DNA of 64,000 nt from Piscicola geometra (Eukaryota > Annelida > Clitellata > Hirudinida > Piscicolidae), in assembly GCA_943735955.1 (NCBI GenBank), contig OX030956.1, forward strand, positions 10,252,445 through 10,316,444, written 5' to 3'. This document shows positions 1 to 12,599 of the stretch, in pieces. A program made the translations under genes and the position numbers. The notes under the pieces are model-generated. The model saw only the letters and a program-made list of their open reading frames with translations. It made no database searches and was not told the origin of the DNA. Each line of letters opens with the position of its first letter. Position 1 is the first letter of the stretch.

Positions 1-410
1 TTCAACTGCTGTACAAAATAACTTCTGGTCAATACGGGGCCAACAAATTTTGAAATGACCAAACAACTCCATGTTAGGAGACCTTGAGACGTCATGAACG
101 CTGAAAACCTTTTCAAGAATAATTTCGGAGATGTGGTGACGACAGGCCAAATTGATTAACTGTCGACCAAGCTCTGTTTCCAGACGAATACAAGTGCCAC
201 CTTTTGTTTCAGCATTTGAAGGCGTTGTATCAAAGCAGAGACCCTTGATCCTGTCTCGCAAGCCCCATTCATCAATAGTTTGTGTGATTGCTTGTGACAT
301 TGAAGCCGCCGTGCCATCTTGGAGCTTAGGGACAGCTAACAATTTTACCACATCCTGTCCAGAAACCAGAATTGGAAGTCGATCGACTTTAACCCGTAAA
401 ATAGTAAAAA
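1..410 (-). pseudogene. transposon-type protein fragment, runs off left edge
   Basis: The minus strand stays open from about 410 to the window edge. Reading leftwards it shows KVDRLPILVSGQDVVKLL, then IDEWGLRDRIKGLCFDTTPSN, then a GGTCIRLETELGR segment and LACRHHISEIILEKVFS. This order of motifs (LCFDTT, LACRHH, E-LEKVF) is typical of a repetitive, uncharacterised transposase-like protein family that recurs in cnidarian and arthropod genomes; its enzymatic role is not established. No start codon or upstream exon is visible, and right of 410 the frame runs into A+T-rich DNA, so the piece is a 5'-truncated or intron-bounded fragment. A plus-strand open frame at 152-478 is its antisense shadow. 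Family recognition is from memory. Confidence 0.6.
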
Positions 411-1371
411 CGTGTATTTTGAAACGTGTTGAGCATGTTCTAAATATTAATTTAATTATTAAATATTTTGGCTATTGAGTTTTTATGTGAGACATCATCA
501 AATGATGGGTTGGTCGATAATGAATACCTAATTTAAAAATTTAGCATTATGGATGGAAGCACCCTACTCTATATAGACTTATCAACTTCTAGTCTCATTC
601 TAAAAGTCATCTTATTCGTGGTCCATGTTAGGAAACTATCACCATGCACATAATCATGGTCATGACAGGCCAATCACTCACTTTTTAATTTTACAACTTG
701 AATTACTAATAAAATATTTAAATTATTTACCTTCGGAAGTTGAGAAAAAAAGCAAAATTTTATCTCCTAATGTTTTAACAATTCTTCTAGAATTCAGTTT
801 TTCAAGTATTCTAATTGAATGAAACAAGTTTCCGAAACGAAACCAACATTAAAATGTGCATCTAAGATGGATGCATAGATATTAAATATAAATAAAAAAA
901 ATTTCAAAGCGCATAACTGTAAATAAGCCCGTTCTATCTTTGGAACTGGTTCATCTTGAGCAACCTCCCCCTATAATGAGAAATTATATTAAAATTCGAC
1001 TTGTAGTATTGAAATAGGTAATTGTAATAGAGCAATACTTTTGATGACGTAAAACAAAAAATTGGGATGAGATGTATAAAAACGGATTTCTATTTTCAGA
1101 TTCCGCACACAAAATTAATGAAAAATCATTCATTTATATATGATTTACGTAAAATTTGTTTCCATTTGTTAGCCGTTAAAAAAATAAATTTTATAATGGA
1201 AGAAGTGCGCCTTTTATATTGTACTCTACTGTAATTGTGTGAGTCATTTTAGAAAAAATAAATGTTTGTATCGTTCGAAAATTTAATTCTCAAAATTAAG
1301 AAATTTTTTAAGTACAATAAGAACTTTTTGATGCAATTAAATTTATTTGTCTTAGAAGAATTAAATTCAAC
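411..1371. other. A+T-rich non-genic DNA
   Basis: No conserved protein, RNA gene or ordered repeat was recognised. The short open frame at 625-822 has no family features. Confidence 0.5.
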
Positions 1372-1373
1372 TA

Positions 1374-2243
1374 GGGGAGACCGGAGCAAGACGACCTGGT
1401 AAACGATTTATGTCGTTTTGTTATATTGTTTTTAAAGATAACAAACTTTTTTTTCATGAACTGTTAGAGCATTCATTTGATGTAATAAATATATCAACAT
1501 TTACTTTTAAAAAAAAATACAACTAAGGAATAATTTCATTTTTCTCCAACCCTACTAAATTTTCAGCTTTCCCTTGTACCGGGGCAAGATGACAACACTG
1601 AAAAAAGTCAAAATTTTTAATCTTCTAAATATTTTACATGGTTAAACAAATCATAAAATTTTTCTTACATTTTTAAAATATCAAATAAAGGTAAATACAA
1701 TATAATATCATGAAAATAGGATGAAATCGTTACATCCGTAATAATCTATAATTTACAGCATTAATACTTTACGGTAATTTCTTAATTTATAATAATTAAA
1801 AAATAATTAAGCAACACAAAAGTTCCAGTATCATAATCATCTTTGTTTTGGGAAATTCTGAAAAACGAGTCAAGATGACAAGATCTTGCCCCGAACTGCT
1901 TAGTTACAAACTTTCGTTTTTATTTTCATGTATGAAGTTATCCTAACTGACAACTATTAATGTTAATAGGTAAGAGCTATTATTAAACTATTAATAACTT
2001 TTTTTTCAAACGAAATATGTTACTTATTTCTGCAGCAGAGCTTATTTAAACACGCCTAAAAGTTATAACGTGCCCGCGGAAAACAATCAAAGCTTCTAAA
2101 CTAAAACAAAAATAGTGATTTCAGCGTTTGCATACTATTATTTAACAAAAGGAAAGGGGGATAGCCAGTAGTGTTCGTTTCATGCTTTTAACTAGTGTAA
2201 AACGGAAAATATAAGACATTCGTCATCTTGCCCCGGTCTCCCC
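1374..2243. mobile_element. TIR element, GGGGAGACCGG family, copy 1
   Basis: Inverted ends GGGGAGACCGGAGCAAGACG (left) and GTCATCTTGCCCCGGTCTCC plus CC (right) are flanked on both sides by TA, consistent with a TA target site duplication. The 870-bp interior has no transposase frame. Two internal pieces repeat the end motif: CCGGGGCAAGATGAC near 1580 and GATCTTGCCCCGA near 1885. This suggests a non-autonomous element. A second copy lies at 17663-19187. Confidence 0.8.
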
Positions 2244-2245
2244 TA

Positions 2246-4849
2246 TATCAATATTTAAGGTTGAAAATTATTAAAATGAATTAATAATATTAAATATGTG
2301 TAATACACGTTGTGTATGGAAATTATTGAAAAAAAATTTAGTTTAACTATTATTTAAATTATAATTTCATTCAAAAAATAGGGTTTAAGATCCAAATAAC
2401 TGTGCTTTTAAAATATTTTAAAATTAATTTCACTTTATATATTTTTTCTTTTTAACGCTTAGATCCTAGAAAAAATATATGTATAATTTAACACACTTTT
2501 TCACGGTTGTTTTTAGCAACGCTTCATCGCTTTTCCAATCATTTTTGCTCATTATGATGCTTGGAAATTAGACCAACGACATATTTATCCGCGATAAATT
2601 AACCATTCGTTCATTCGTTCACCGTTTAAACAGATGCATCGTATGTATTCTATGAAAATATTCTATGTTAAATCTTTTTCATAGTCTGTTTGAAATCATA
2701 AACTGACATTAAAAATCTTTTAAGGGATTTAATAGAGACTAAACCTAACCGCATTTCTACAACTTTTTTTCACACAACAAAACATTTAAACAACCAATCG
2801 TGCAAAAACAACATCAAACAAAATTCAACACTAACCACTACATAAAAACAACAAAAACTGTTTAACACATACTTACAAACTCACCAAGAGAACAGAGCGA
2901 ATGTAGATGGCGTATTATTGATGTAACTAGCGATACAGAAGCGTACTTGCCATTCCAGCTAATACCGCTTGTCTATGCACGTATCTGCATATTGCTATTA
3001 CAGCATTATTCCATTTCTTTTTATTATCCGTTATTGTTTTTGCATTAATTTGTTTTCTTATTCTTTTGGTTTTTTTAATATTGTTTTTCTGCAATTATTC
3101 CGGCTCAAATTGCTCGGATGTTGACAATTTCTGCGATGTTATGCTACATGTTTTTGTTTTGTTTTTTTGATGTTACTGTTGCTATTGTTATTCCTATCGT
3201 GGTGGTTGTCTCATCATTGCAACTTAGGTCATTTCTTTCAATCATTTAATTATCAGTCTTCCTGCTCTTGTTCAATTTTTTACCTTTTAAAACCTTAAAA
3301 AAATTAAAATAAAATGAAAAAAACTCCATAAGAACAATAAGCGACAAGCCAGTTCTTGCAACTACGAATAAATTGATGTTCTCATGAATTTATGCCTTCA
3401 TTTCTCTGTAGGGTTAATCGCATGCATGCCTTCATTTCTTACTTTGCCAGGCTTTAATATTATTTATATTTTTGCAAAGTTTTGAATATTTTTCTGTTTT
3501 GTGTTCCCTTTGTTTTTATAATATCCAATATTTTAAATTTTCATTGTACCTAAACCCTTTTCTACCTCTAACACTATCTTCAAATACAGGTTTTATATAC
3601 TTTGAAACTTTTCTTAGTTTTTTTAACCAATTCAGTAGATTCTCACTTAAGAACATGTATTTAATGATTACTCGTCCTAACCATTCAACTTTCTAAATAT
3701 TGCTTTCTGCATATACAATACCTCAATTAATTTGCTTTTGCGTGCTTTTTATTTTAAAAACATTAATATTTGATAGAAAAATCTTCTTGATTTTATTTAA
3801 CTTTGTTTAATTCTGTCACATCGCAGCTGGATTGTCTATGTCGTAATGATGCGAGGTTATTTGAGTGAAGGATATGGCAATGCAATAAAGCCATGAAGGC
3901 AGATTCAAAGATTAAATGTAGCCATGGAGTAAGATTGATACATAATAAGAGCAAAGATTAATCAATGAATAATTGAGATAAATGATAATACATTTTTATA
4001 ATATTGAAAGAAAATCATCATCATCAAACGAGCGCGAATAAAAAGTCAGAAGACCTCTTTTTCCGCGGCGCAACGAAATGACTTCACCCTAACTTTCTGT
4101 TCACTGCTCATGACTGGTCGACTTCATGCTTTGGCTATTCTAGATAAATATACGACAAGGTTTTTGTCGGTACGACATCCTTGGTCTGTCTAGATTTTTA
4201 CGGGTTTTCATCTCAGATTCGTAGAATAGGTTACGATGGATAAGTTCATTAGCGGGCACGCAAATAAGCGCTTGACAATTATTTATTTGGTGCATTCGTG
4301 TCCGACTCGTTTTTGATTTTTTTGCAAAACTGTTAGATTCCTAGTATCATTCGTTAGCAAGTCCTTGTGAAAACGTCAAGCATCTTCGATAATGATGTCG
4401 TGAGTTTTCGTGATTCACAGACAAGGTGCAAAATAAAGTTGAGATGTTTTAAAAAATGCGAAATTATTTTCACTTTGGGTGAGCAAATAATTGTTTGTGG
4501 TTTTGTAAAGACTGCCAATGCAAGGCCGATTCGTATTCTGACATGGTGATCAGTGAACTTAACATAGGATTCAATTTATTGATGATTGCAATTTCTTGGC
4601 TGTCGACGAAGAGCTTTGTCGTGGTGGCGAGAGAGCGATAGCGGGAAAGACGCTCGTTTGGGTACCTTTGGGAAAATCGTTTTTTTACCTGAAAATGTAT
4701 GATGTGACAAATGGAAAAGTGAACATAGCTAAGATATTTATATATTTAATCCATTATTTTAATTTAATTATCTCGTTATCACTTAGAAGCATTGTTAAAA
4801 ATTCATTAACATGCGCATCTTGCCATGCTCTCCACTATATAAAATGTTG
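2246..4849. other. non-genic DNA, nothing recognised
   Basis: A+T-rich sequence. Short open frames at 3472-3696 and 4367-4549 lack recognisable domains. The missing last exon of Nkx6, expected somewhere to the left of exon 2, was searched for here by eye (a WFQNRR-type motif on the minus strand) and not found. Confidence 0.4.
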
Positions 4850-4985
4850 GCTTTTCGGCCAATGTGAGATCCATTTCAGCCGAACCCGAAATTGAGCCGA
4901 AACTGCAAATATTAGTTTCGGCCAAAACCGCAAAATGGCTGAAACTGTAATGTTTCGGCCAAAAATTTTCGGTTGGTCCCTATCT
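4850..4985. repeat. TTTCGGCC / GAAACTG imperfect repeat block
   Basis: Within about 135 bases the words TTTCGGCC, AGCCGAA, GCCGAAACTG and GGCTGAAACTG recur in both orientations, ending in TTTTCGGTTGGTCCC. Such TTTCGGCCGAAAC-type blocks are known near the ends of some BED-finger hAT elements. No transposase was found beside it, so this is a candidate end fragment only. Confidence 0.4.
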
Positions 4986-5569
4986 CAGAGTATCGTTTCT
5001 GAAATACAATGTTGAAGTTACGCTCAGTTTCTAGGACTTGCTGTTTACTCTCACCTTTCGTTTAGCAGGCCCTTGATTGCTCTCAGTAACAGACGAAATT
5101 GTGTATTAACTACATTATGATGTTGTTAGCTCAACAGTTGATGATAGACTTCCACAACTTGTTGCTGATTCGACTCACAAGAAAATATAAATAAGGAACA
5201 TAGAAAAGAAAAAATAGGAAGATGAGTATAAAATCATAGAAAACAGGGCATTTATCATGACACATTTATATTATTAACAAAGATCAAAGGTCACTTCCTA
5301 TTTGATTGACCAATAAAATTCCAAGAGTTCATTTTTATTCTTTCCTTATTGTTTTAATTTTTATCATTAGCCTTCTTAATTGATTTCTTCTAGATTGGTT
5401 TTTCCTTTATAGTTCAAAAAAGAATCCTTCCCAATTTTAACCATAATCTTCATCATAGTCGTTATCTTCTATCATCACCATCCTACCATCATTATCACAC
5501 CCACTATTATCGTCAACACAATGTCATCATAATCTTTCTACTTAATAAAATAAACTATGCCTATTTATA

Positions 5570-5700
5570 ATGCGCCAAGGCACGTAACAGAGGACCCACT
5601 CGCATTATATACGTCGTGAAATACTACATCATGGTTACTCATCTCGGGTTCGAACTGGTGACCTTTAATTAACAGGTCTGATGACCCGTTTGTTTCTTTA
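5570..5700 (-). mobile_element. degenerate tRNA-derived SINE, same family as 18562-18800
   Basis: Read on the minus strand, AAAGGTCACCAGTTCGAACC followed by CGAGATGAGTAACC matches, with substitutions, the box B region of the SINE at 18562 (AAAGGTCGCCTGTTCGAATC, CCTGATAAGCAACC). Both continue into related sequence containing CGACGTAT. Box A and the 3' tail are not clearly preserved here. Confidence 0.5.
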
Positions 5701-6234
5701 ATCATTTTCTAAATCATCATCACTCTACTTCCATCATCACCTCACGTTATCGGAATTATCATTAATTCCAACTATCATTATCATTTCACTGCCATCATTA
5801 CCCAACTAATTATTTTACTGCTATCATCACTTAAATATCACAATTTGTTCAAACCTCACTGCAGCAATGAGGTTTTTAAAAATCATTTTAATACAGTTAA
5901 ACTTTTTTATTGCGAAAGCGGAATTCCTTTTTAGAAGAACGATTTCGAAACAACGGATTGTTGTCGCATTGGAATCACAACTCAAGATCGGAAACCTCTC
6001 TAACTCGTAATAAGGACGGGCTCATGTGCCAAATTAAACCCCTATAAACGGATTTTTAAACAAATTTAAGCTTTTTTTAACATACGTCCTTGATCACTCG
6101 ACTGTTTTCTCATCGTTTTTAACTTCGTTTCCGTTTAACTATACACATTTTGATGAGTAGTATTACAAGTTGTAAAGTTTATTTTTTATTCATTAAGAAA
6201 AAATGTATAAAATCAACTTATTAGATGCAATTTT

Positions 6235-6477
6235 ATGCTTCTAGAACAATACAATATGAAAAAACAAATTGACTGCATAGAAAATGTACAAAAAAGGGCC
6301 ACTAAAATGCTACTTTCTTTAAAAGACAAGACTTATAATGATAGACTTGAAACAATTAAATTGCCAACATTAAAATACCGAAGACTTCGAGGGGACATGA
6401 TCGAAACCTATAAAATACTTAATAAATATGACAGTGAAATAACAGAAGATATTTTTACACTTAATAAAAGGCCATAA
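6235..6477 (+). pseudogene. non-LTR retrotransposon, extreme C-terminal fragment
   Basis: The reading frame gives KKQIDCIENVQKRATKML, then YNDRLETIKLPTLKYRRLRG and DMIETYKILN. This is the conserved stretch after the reverse transcriptase of many CR1/jockey-type LINEs (IE-VQKRATK...L-L-TLEYRRLRGDMIETYKI). Only about 80 residues remain, and the frame ends against a run of hAT-derived TTAACGCGTT repeats, so the LINE was truncated or the hAT copy inserted at its end. Confidence 0.75.
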
Positions 6478-7612
6478 AAAAAATTAACGCGTTTAAAAAA
6501 AATTAACGCGTTTAAAAAAAATTAACGCGTTTAAAATATAATAACGCGTTTTAAAATATTAACGCATTTAAACTTATCCAAATTGAACTGTTTTTTGCTG
6601 TTTTGGTTACATTGACATCAGGTGAACAAAATTACTGCTAATTTACTGTCAAAAAACGAGTGGGAAAAATTGGATTTCATCAAAAAACTTTCAATTTCTT
6701 AAAGATATGCAACGGAACTTTTAGGGGAGGGAAAATACATGAAATTTTCAATAGATTTTTGCAATTTGTCATTTTACACAAGAAATATGCACTTCAGAAT
6801 ATGATCCAGTTTATGTCATTCGTATCATACACAATATTTTTTCCAAAATTGGAACAGAGAATGAATAATCAGAATATCCAATGGTCAAGAATTGCCCTCA
6901 TTAGACCCCCGATTTGAAAACTTCAAATAAAAAAAGAAATAAAAGAGTTTAAAAAAACTATTAGAAGAAAAAAACCTCAAAAACTATACAGCCTTCACCA
7001 AACAAAAGACTAATAACATATATGTAACTTCAGATTCTAAAGACGAAGATACCTCAATGATTATAAACTCTATCATTGAACGTTATAAAACAGAATCTGA
7101 GGTAGGCTTTGATAGTTGTCTTCTTGTTTGGTGGCAACAACACGAAGGGGCATACCCGTCTCTTGCGAAACTGGCAAGAAAGTACTTGTCATCTCCTGCA
7201 AGTACAGTTCCATGTGAACGTCTATTCAGCTTGTCAAGACACATAGTTAGCAAGAAAAGAGTCTCTTTAGATCCAATGTTTGAAATTTTTTTTGCTTAAG
7301 TAACTGGCTCAAAATGGATGTGTGAAAGTTTGATTTTTTAGCCTTTATGGATTACTTTTTTGTTTGAGTAGCTGGCTCAAAAATGATGTGTGACAATTTC
7401 ATTTGTTATCATTTATGGATTTTTTTAAAAAATGTGAATTACTTTTATTATGATAAACAAAAATTAAATTTGTAAGACAAAAATTTAAACACTATTTTAT
7501 ACTAATTTCAAACATGCTAAAAACATTGCGTTAAAATACGATTAACGCACGATGAAAAATGTTAATCCAACGATTAACGGCGATTAAATTTTTTTTCGTG
7601 GAACAGCTCTAA
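6478..7612 (+). mobile_element. hAT element copy A (TTAACGCGTT family)
   Basis: Begins with about five tandem copies of an 18-bp unit containing AAAATTAACGCGTTTAAA and ends with CGATTAACGGCGATTAAA followed by CGTGGAACAGCTCT. The same right end recurs, direct or inverted, at 25940, 28271 and 48693. The outer left terminus (AGAGCTGTGCTTTAA in other copies) is missing. The inside holds a decayed transposase. Confidence 0.8.
6660..7299 (+). pseudogene. hAT transposase fragments (copy A) with C-terminal dimerisation domain
   Basis: Two open pieces remain. At 6660-6917 is a degenerate middle segment that is also seen in the copies at 26581-26892, 37612 and 47700. At 7057-7299 is the hAT C-terminal dimerisation region: VWWQQHEGAYPSLAKLARKY, then LSSPASTVPCERLFSLSRHI and VSKKRVSLDP. 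In this family the domain holds transposase dimers together and follows the catalytic core; the RNase H-like catalytic residues cannot be traced here. Stops and frameshifts separate the pieces, so the protein is dead. Confidence 0.85.
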
Positions 7613-7639
7613 TTGTTATCTTTTTTTTATAATTTATAA

Positions 7640-8030
<391 letters not shown>

Positions 8031-9205
8031 ATAACTATTATTGAGGTTAGAGACCCGCATGGTTTTAACTCCCTAGACTAAATGTTTTTCAACTGCGGCT
8101 TCCAAAGTGATAATTCTTATGAAAATATTTCTGCTGATGGTGTTGATGAACATATGGTAGGTGTTTGACTTTCTAAGAATTACACACTTAGTGAATCCGT
8201 AAAACACCAGATATTTTGTAGACCCTTAATTTTCGTACATTATCAGTTTTCGAAAAACTAAGTGTTTTATGGACCCTTAGTTCGGAAATAAATTTTGAGA
8301 ACTAGAATGTCTAGGGTGGTAATAATGGCGAACAATAAAAATTCTCGTAACTGCATTTTAATAATATACTCATAATATTTTTGAACTTTTCAAAAATGAA
8401 AATATAATCTTAAAATTTTTTACAATATAATTATTACTAAATTAGATTTCGTTAGCATTCCTAGCAAAATAGCGGAAATTGTCTCTAATTAATTTACCAG
8501 ACTTTTTCACTTAACTTCAAATTTTTTTATCAAAGATTTTATTTATTTTTGTTTAAAAGGTCTATTGAAAACTATTAAATTTTGTTCTCTACCATTATCA
8601 TCATCACCATCTTCATCATCATCTCGATTACCATTCCAACGCCCTTCACTCAAACTAATGATCAAATCTAATTTAACACGGAAACGAATTCAAATCGGTT
8701 TCTGATAATGAGTAAACTGTTGTAGAACATGGTGATGGTGTTTTCGTTGATGATCATGGTGGTGATTATGATAGTGAAGATGTTCATGACAGCCATGAGA
8801 TATTAATAATGATTTGACACACTAAAATTTAGAAAGTTATTGATAATAGAGTAGTGACGAAGTTTGTTTGAGTGGCGATGATAATGATAGAGAAAGAAAT
8901 ATTTACTGAGGAATAGCACGTTTATCGAAAAATGGTTGGGATTATGGGAAGTGAGGATGGGCGTGGTTTGGGATGATTGATGGTTCTTTTATGTTGATTG
9001 CTGCTGATGCTAGTGACTGGTGGTAGTGGTTAAAGGTTGAAAGAAGTGGTTGGTTGAAATTGTTGGTGATGGAAAAAGGCTAGATGGTAGGTGTTTGGAG
9101 TAGAAAAAAAGAGTGCTTACTTTGTAAAGAAAATTTGTATTAAAGCATTAAAGCATCAAATTAATGTGTTTATTTATGCATGTGTATACATGTTTCTAGA
9201 GGTAT
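8031..9205. other. non-genic DNA
   Basis: No protein family recognised. Contains short CATCAT and GATGGT-rich stretches around 8590-9080. Confidence 0.45.
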
Positions 9206-9208
9206 TTT

Positions 9209-9312
<104 letters not shown>

Positions 9313-10147
9313 TAAGCATGTGTGTTTATGTTTTATGCTTGCGTGCGAATGAGAATGTATGTTTGAATGGAATAAGGTTGTTTAGGTTTGTTGAATGTCA
9401 GTTTAGAAGCGGCATAAAGCTTCAACTGGCCTAGTGACGTCAATAACGCTTGAAGATGGCAGTGTTTACCATAATCAAGATGCAAATTATGTATAATGAG
9501 TTTTAAGGATGATTAATTAAATGTAATTATCTATGAGTAATAATCATGGAAAAGTTAAGTTGTTAAAACGGTAGTAATGAAATTACAATTTGCGTTAATG
9601 ATTCAACTTTAAAATTAACTTTGGAACTCATTAACCGAATAATTAACTTCCGTTACATTATAATTCCGTTTATCACATAGTGTATAAAACTTTTTTTAGT
9701 CGATTGTTTTGACCAAAATAATTTTAATTTTAATAGTTTTAAAGCTTGAAACTTGTGGAACGTTCGGATAGGCGACAGAAGAAAAATTTAAAAGAAAAGT
9801 AAAATTTAAAAGAAAATTGACAAGAGTGACTGGAAATTCATAAAAATTAATTGTAACTTTATCGAGATTAAATAAAAAAGATAAATTTAACTTTCTGGCT
9901 TTAATTTATAGTTTGTTATATATTTTATGAAGACTTTTATTGATTTTGAGAATTTAGCCGTTTTCGTATAAATGCTTTTTGCATTTCAATTTGAATAAAT
10001 TATATTTTTCTTGGAAATATAGAATGATTATTTCAAATTTATTTATTTGAGTTTATAAAAAATTCTGATTATATTGACCATTTTATTCTTAAATACTTTA
10101 ACTAAATTTTGTCAAAACTCACGAAAATTATTATACTTTAACCAGAA

Positions 10148-10252
10148 GCATAAAAATCTCGCGCGCACAAGTTAGTTTATATTTAACATGAAACACAATG
10201 TCTATTTATAGGAAATACAAATTGATTTGTGCACGCGAAGTTTTTTATGGAT
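10148..10252. repeat. inverted repeat, CGCGCGCACAA / TTGTGCACGCG arms
   Basis: Arm AAAATCTCGCGCGCACAAGT near 10151-10170 pairs with TTTGTGCACGCGAAGTTTTT near 10225-10245, with about 45 bp between. It lies about 270 bp beyond the end of Nkx6 exon 2, inside the following intron. It may be a small foldback element. Confidence 0.6.
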
Positions 10253-10516
10253 TTAGAATTTGTAAAATTAGTTTTGTGAGTTTAAGAAACTAATTCATCA
10301 ATTGAAACTGCAAGAGAATGAATTTAAAAGTTTTCATAACCTTAATTCTTATGCTTCATTCTGTTTTAAATAATTTTATAATTTTTAAAGTACTTGGGAG
10401 CTTTGTTATTTTGACACTATATTATTGAAACTACGCTACAATTCCACTAAGCTCCACCCCTTTAAACCACGAATTTACATCACACCACCGCGTTTAATAA
10501 TCCACCCCCACCTCAC

Positions 10517-11031
10517 CTTAACTTGGCTCTCAGACATCCCAAGTGCATACGCCAGCCTGGCTCTCTCAGGGCCTGCAAGATACTTAGTTTGCTCAAATGT
10601 CTTTTCGAGGGCAAATATTTGGTGGCCAGAAAACGTTGGTCTAGTGTGTTTCTGTTTTCCAGTGCTATCGTCTTTGTCGTTGTCACAAGGGCTCCGTTGT
10701 TGTTGATCAGATGGTTGTTGCTGTTGTTGGTGATGATGATATTGATGTTGCTGATAGTGTTGTTGTTTATCTTTTTCTTGCTGCTGCTGGTGATGATGTT
10801 GGTGTTGATAGAATGTTAAAACCCCATTTGACTGTGGCAGGTTTGATTTGATGTGTATGTTGTGGGTGCCGAAGGGACTCGGTATTTGTTGTTGAGATGG
10901 TTGCAAAAGATGGGGAAATTGGCCAAGGTTGACTTTTAAGTTAGAGCTGTTATTTTTGTGGTTGGTGGAAAGTTTTGTAAAGTTGGTAATGTTGCTGTTA
11001 CTCATGAACTTGAGTTTTTGCGGTGAAATAA
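10517..11031 (-). CDS. Nkx6: Nkx6 homeobox transcription factor, exon 2 (homeodomain N-terminal two thirds)
   Basis: The product is a sequence-specific nuclear transcription factor of the NK6 class, which in animals patterns neural tissue and endoderm. The exon starts after a strong acceptor (TTCCCACAG at 11040-11032) and its first two bases complete a valine codon begun by exon 1. It encodes an N/Q/H-rich linker, with His/Gln runs at about residues 235-265 of the joined protein, then a [20 protein letters not shown] segment and a run of NK6 residues through [20 protein letters not shown] to MSESQVK. This is near-identical to vertebrate NKX6.1/6.2 up to homeodomain position 44. A GTGAGG donor then interrupts the frame in phase 0, at the usual intron position before VWFQNRR. 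That next exon was not located in the window. Confidence 0.93.
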
Positions 11032-11127
11032 CTGTGGGAAGGGGTGTTATAAATATCCATTCATCGTTAGAGAATATTTATCGCTAAGACATTGAAAAAT
11101 CAAACTTTGAATATACTCAACACCAAC

Positions 11128-11623
11128 CTTGATTTTTCCAGAACGCGGCAGCAGAAGCGACCCAATAAGGCATGACATCATGACCCACGTGATGAGGTCT
11201 GACCAATGAGGACGAGACATTGGGGCTGGAAGAGTGGGCATTGGAAAGGGATTGGGGGAGGTTTATTTGAGACTTGATGGATGGACTGATGGGGCGGATA
11301 AAAGAATTAAAGGGTAGGAAAAAGTTGAATGGATGCTGCTGTGGCATGACTTGGTTGTGTTGCAGTGATGAGGTTGCATGGTTGTGCATTGGATTGTCCA
11401 TAAACTCTTTGACATCTGTCTCTCCAGTCATATTGTCATCTTCGAATCTTTTTGCTTCATTTTTCGTTGATTTGAGTGTTGTTGATGTTTCTATAGAATG
11501 TTGTCGAATTTTTTTTTCCCAATTTCCTAGGATGTCTATTATGCCAAATGGAGTGGTGTTGGCTAGTGGTTTGTCGTTGTTGTTGGTGTGGTTGGTGTGA
11601 TTCGTATTGTTGCTTTTTTGCAT
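11128..11623 (-). CDS. Nkx6: Nkx6 exon 1 (N-terminal region with TN-like repressor motif)
   Basis: The first ATG after an in-frame TGA (11652-11650) is at 11623, so the start is taken there; a frame of 496 bases follows, ending CAAG before a GTTGGT donor. Residues 14-26 (PLANTTPFGIIDILG region) match the Nkx6 TN/eh1-type motif (PLAASTPHGINDILS in vertebrates), the Groucho/TLE-binding repressor motif. The rest is Asn/Ser/His-rich and low complexity, ending in a MPYWVASAAAFWKNQ aromatic patch that may correspond to the FW-containing segment before the vertebrate homeodomain. Exons 1 and 2 total 1,011 bases, exactly 337 codons, to the end of exon 2. Vertebrate proteins have a longer stretch before the TN motif; an upstream coding exon cannot be excluded. 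Confidence 0.85.
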
Positions 11624-12478
11624 GGCTTGCACTTTTGTGGAGCTTGTTCATTGGCAAAAAGAATACAACTGTCCTCAGCTTAATCTCAGTGTACTTTTTT
11701 ACTTCGAGCTCCGAAGTGAAAATTTACAAACGACTTTACACACTTCTCAAGCCCGTCTCTAAAACAGTCAGTGAAGGTTACTTCAAAAACGATGTTACGT
11801 TAATTTTTTTTCGATAGAAGCTCATTTATTAATGTTCGAGTTTAACTCATTTAAATCTTAATTTTCATCTTTATCTTAATCTTTAGTTTGTGTTGCTGTT
11901 GACATTGTTATTGTGATTGTATATGAATCAGAACCCACGCCCCAAAGAATGATAATTCTAGTTGTTTAATATTTTTTTCAGTCATTTCATCAAATCCTTG
12001 ATGTCTAATGAGATAGGTTGTTTATAAATTGGCTTTCCTGGTAGGAAGATGGTTACATTTTGTCAAAACATTACTATTTCAGAATATTACTGCTAAAGTT
12101 AGTGCCTTAAGTAGGCTTGTATAATAGTTTCTATTTACAAAGTTTCACAAATAGGATTTTTATGCGAAATATTACATCATTTAACCGTTAAACTTCAGCA
12201 ACACCACCTAACTCAAATTCTATCACAAAAACCCTGTTAATCAACAACAAACCACAACCAAAATACCAAAACAACACAACCACAATCAAAATACGATAAC
12301 ATCATCACTACCACAAACAAAACACCATCACAATCAAAAACCTAAAACCATACTTCTTAAAACCCTTTACCACAAATACCAGAATCCGAAACCTCATAAC
12401 CAACTAACCCTAAACGGCAACAACTTATTAAGTGGCAAAGTAAATGCGATTATCTCAAACATCCCAATATAGAGGCTT

Positions 12479-12542
12479 CTTTTAAAAGTGCATTCCTTAC
12501 ATGACGTCATACTATTAGCCACACCTCTCATCTTCCATTGGC
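12479..12542 (-). promoter_or_regulatory. candidate Nkx6 promoter: CCAAT box, CRE, TATA-like
   Basis: Reading toward Nkx6 on the minus strand: AGCCAATG (12542-12537, CCAAT box), GGTGTGGC (12527-12520), a perfect TGACGTCA CRE palindrome (12509-12502) and CTTTTAAAAG (about 12488-12479). The order and roughly 60-bp span resemble a CCAAT/CRE/TATA core promoter about 0.85-0.9 kb upstream of the Nkx6 ATG. This is sequence inference only. Confidence 0.3.
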
Positions 12543-12599
12543 TGGGGTGTGTAGACGATTGGATATAGATGATCACATACTGAATCATATAATGAATTT

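Noticed and set aside
4596..4895. 99-residue frame as a gene
   Set aside because: No recognisable domain; its end overlaps the TTTCGGCC repeat block.
10425..11817. Plus-strand frames across the Nkx6 locus
   Set aside because: Antisense shadows of the Nkx6 exons, hydrophobic because the coding strand is Gln/His/Asn-rich.
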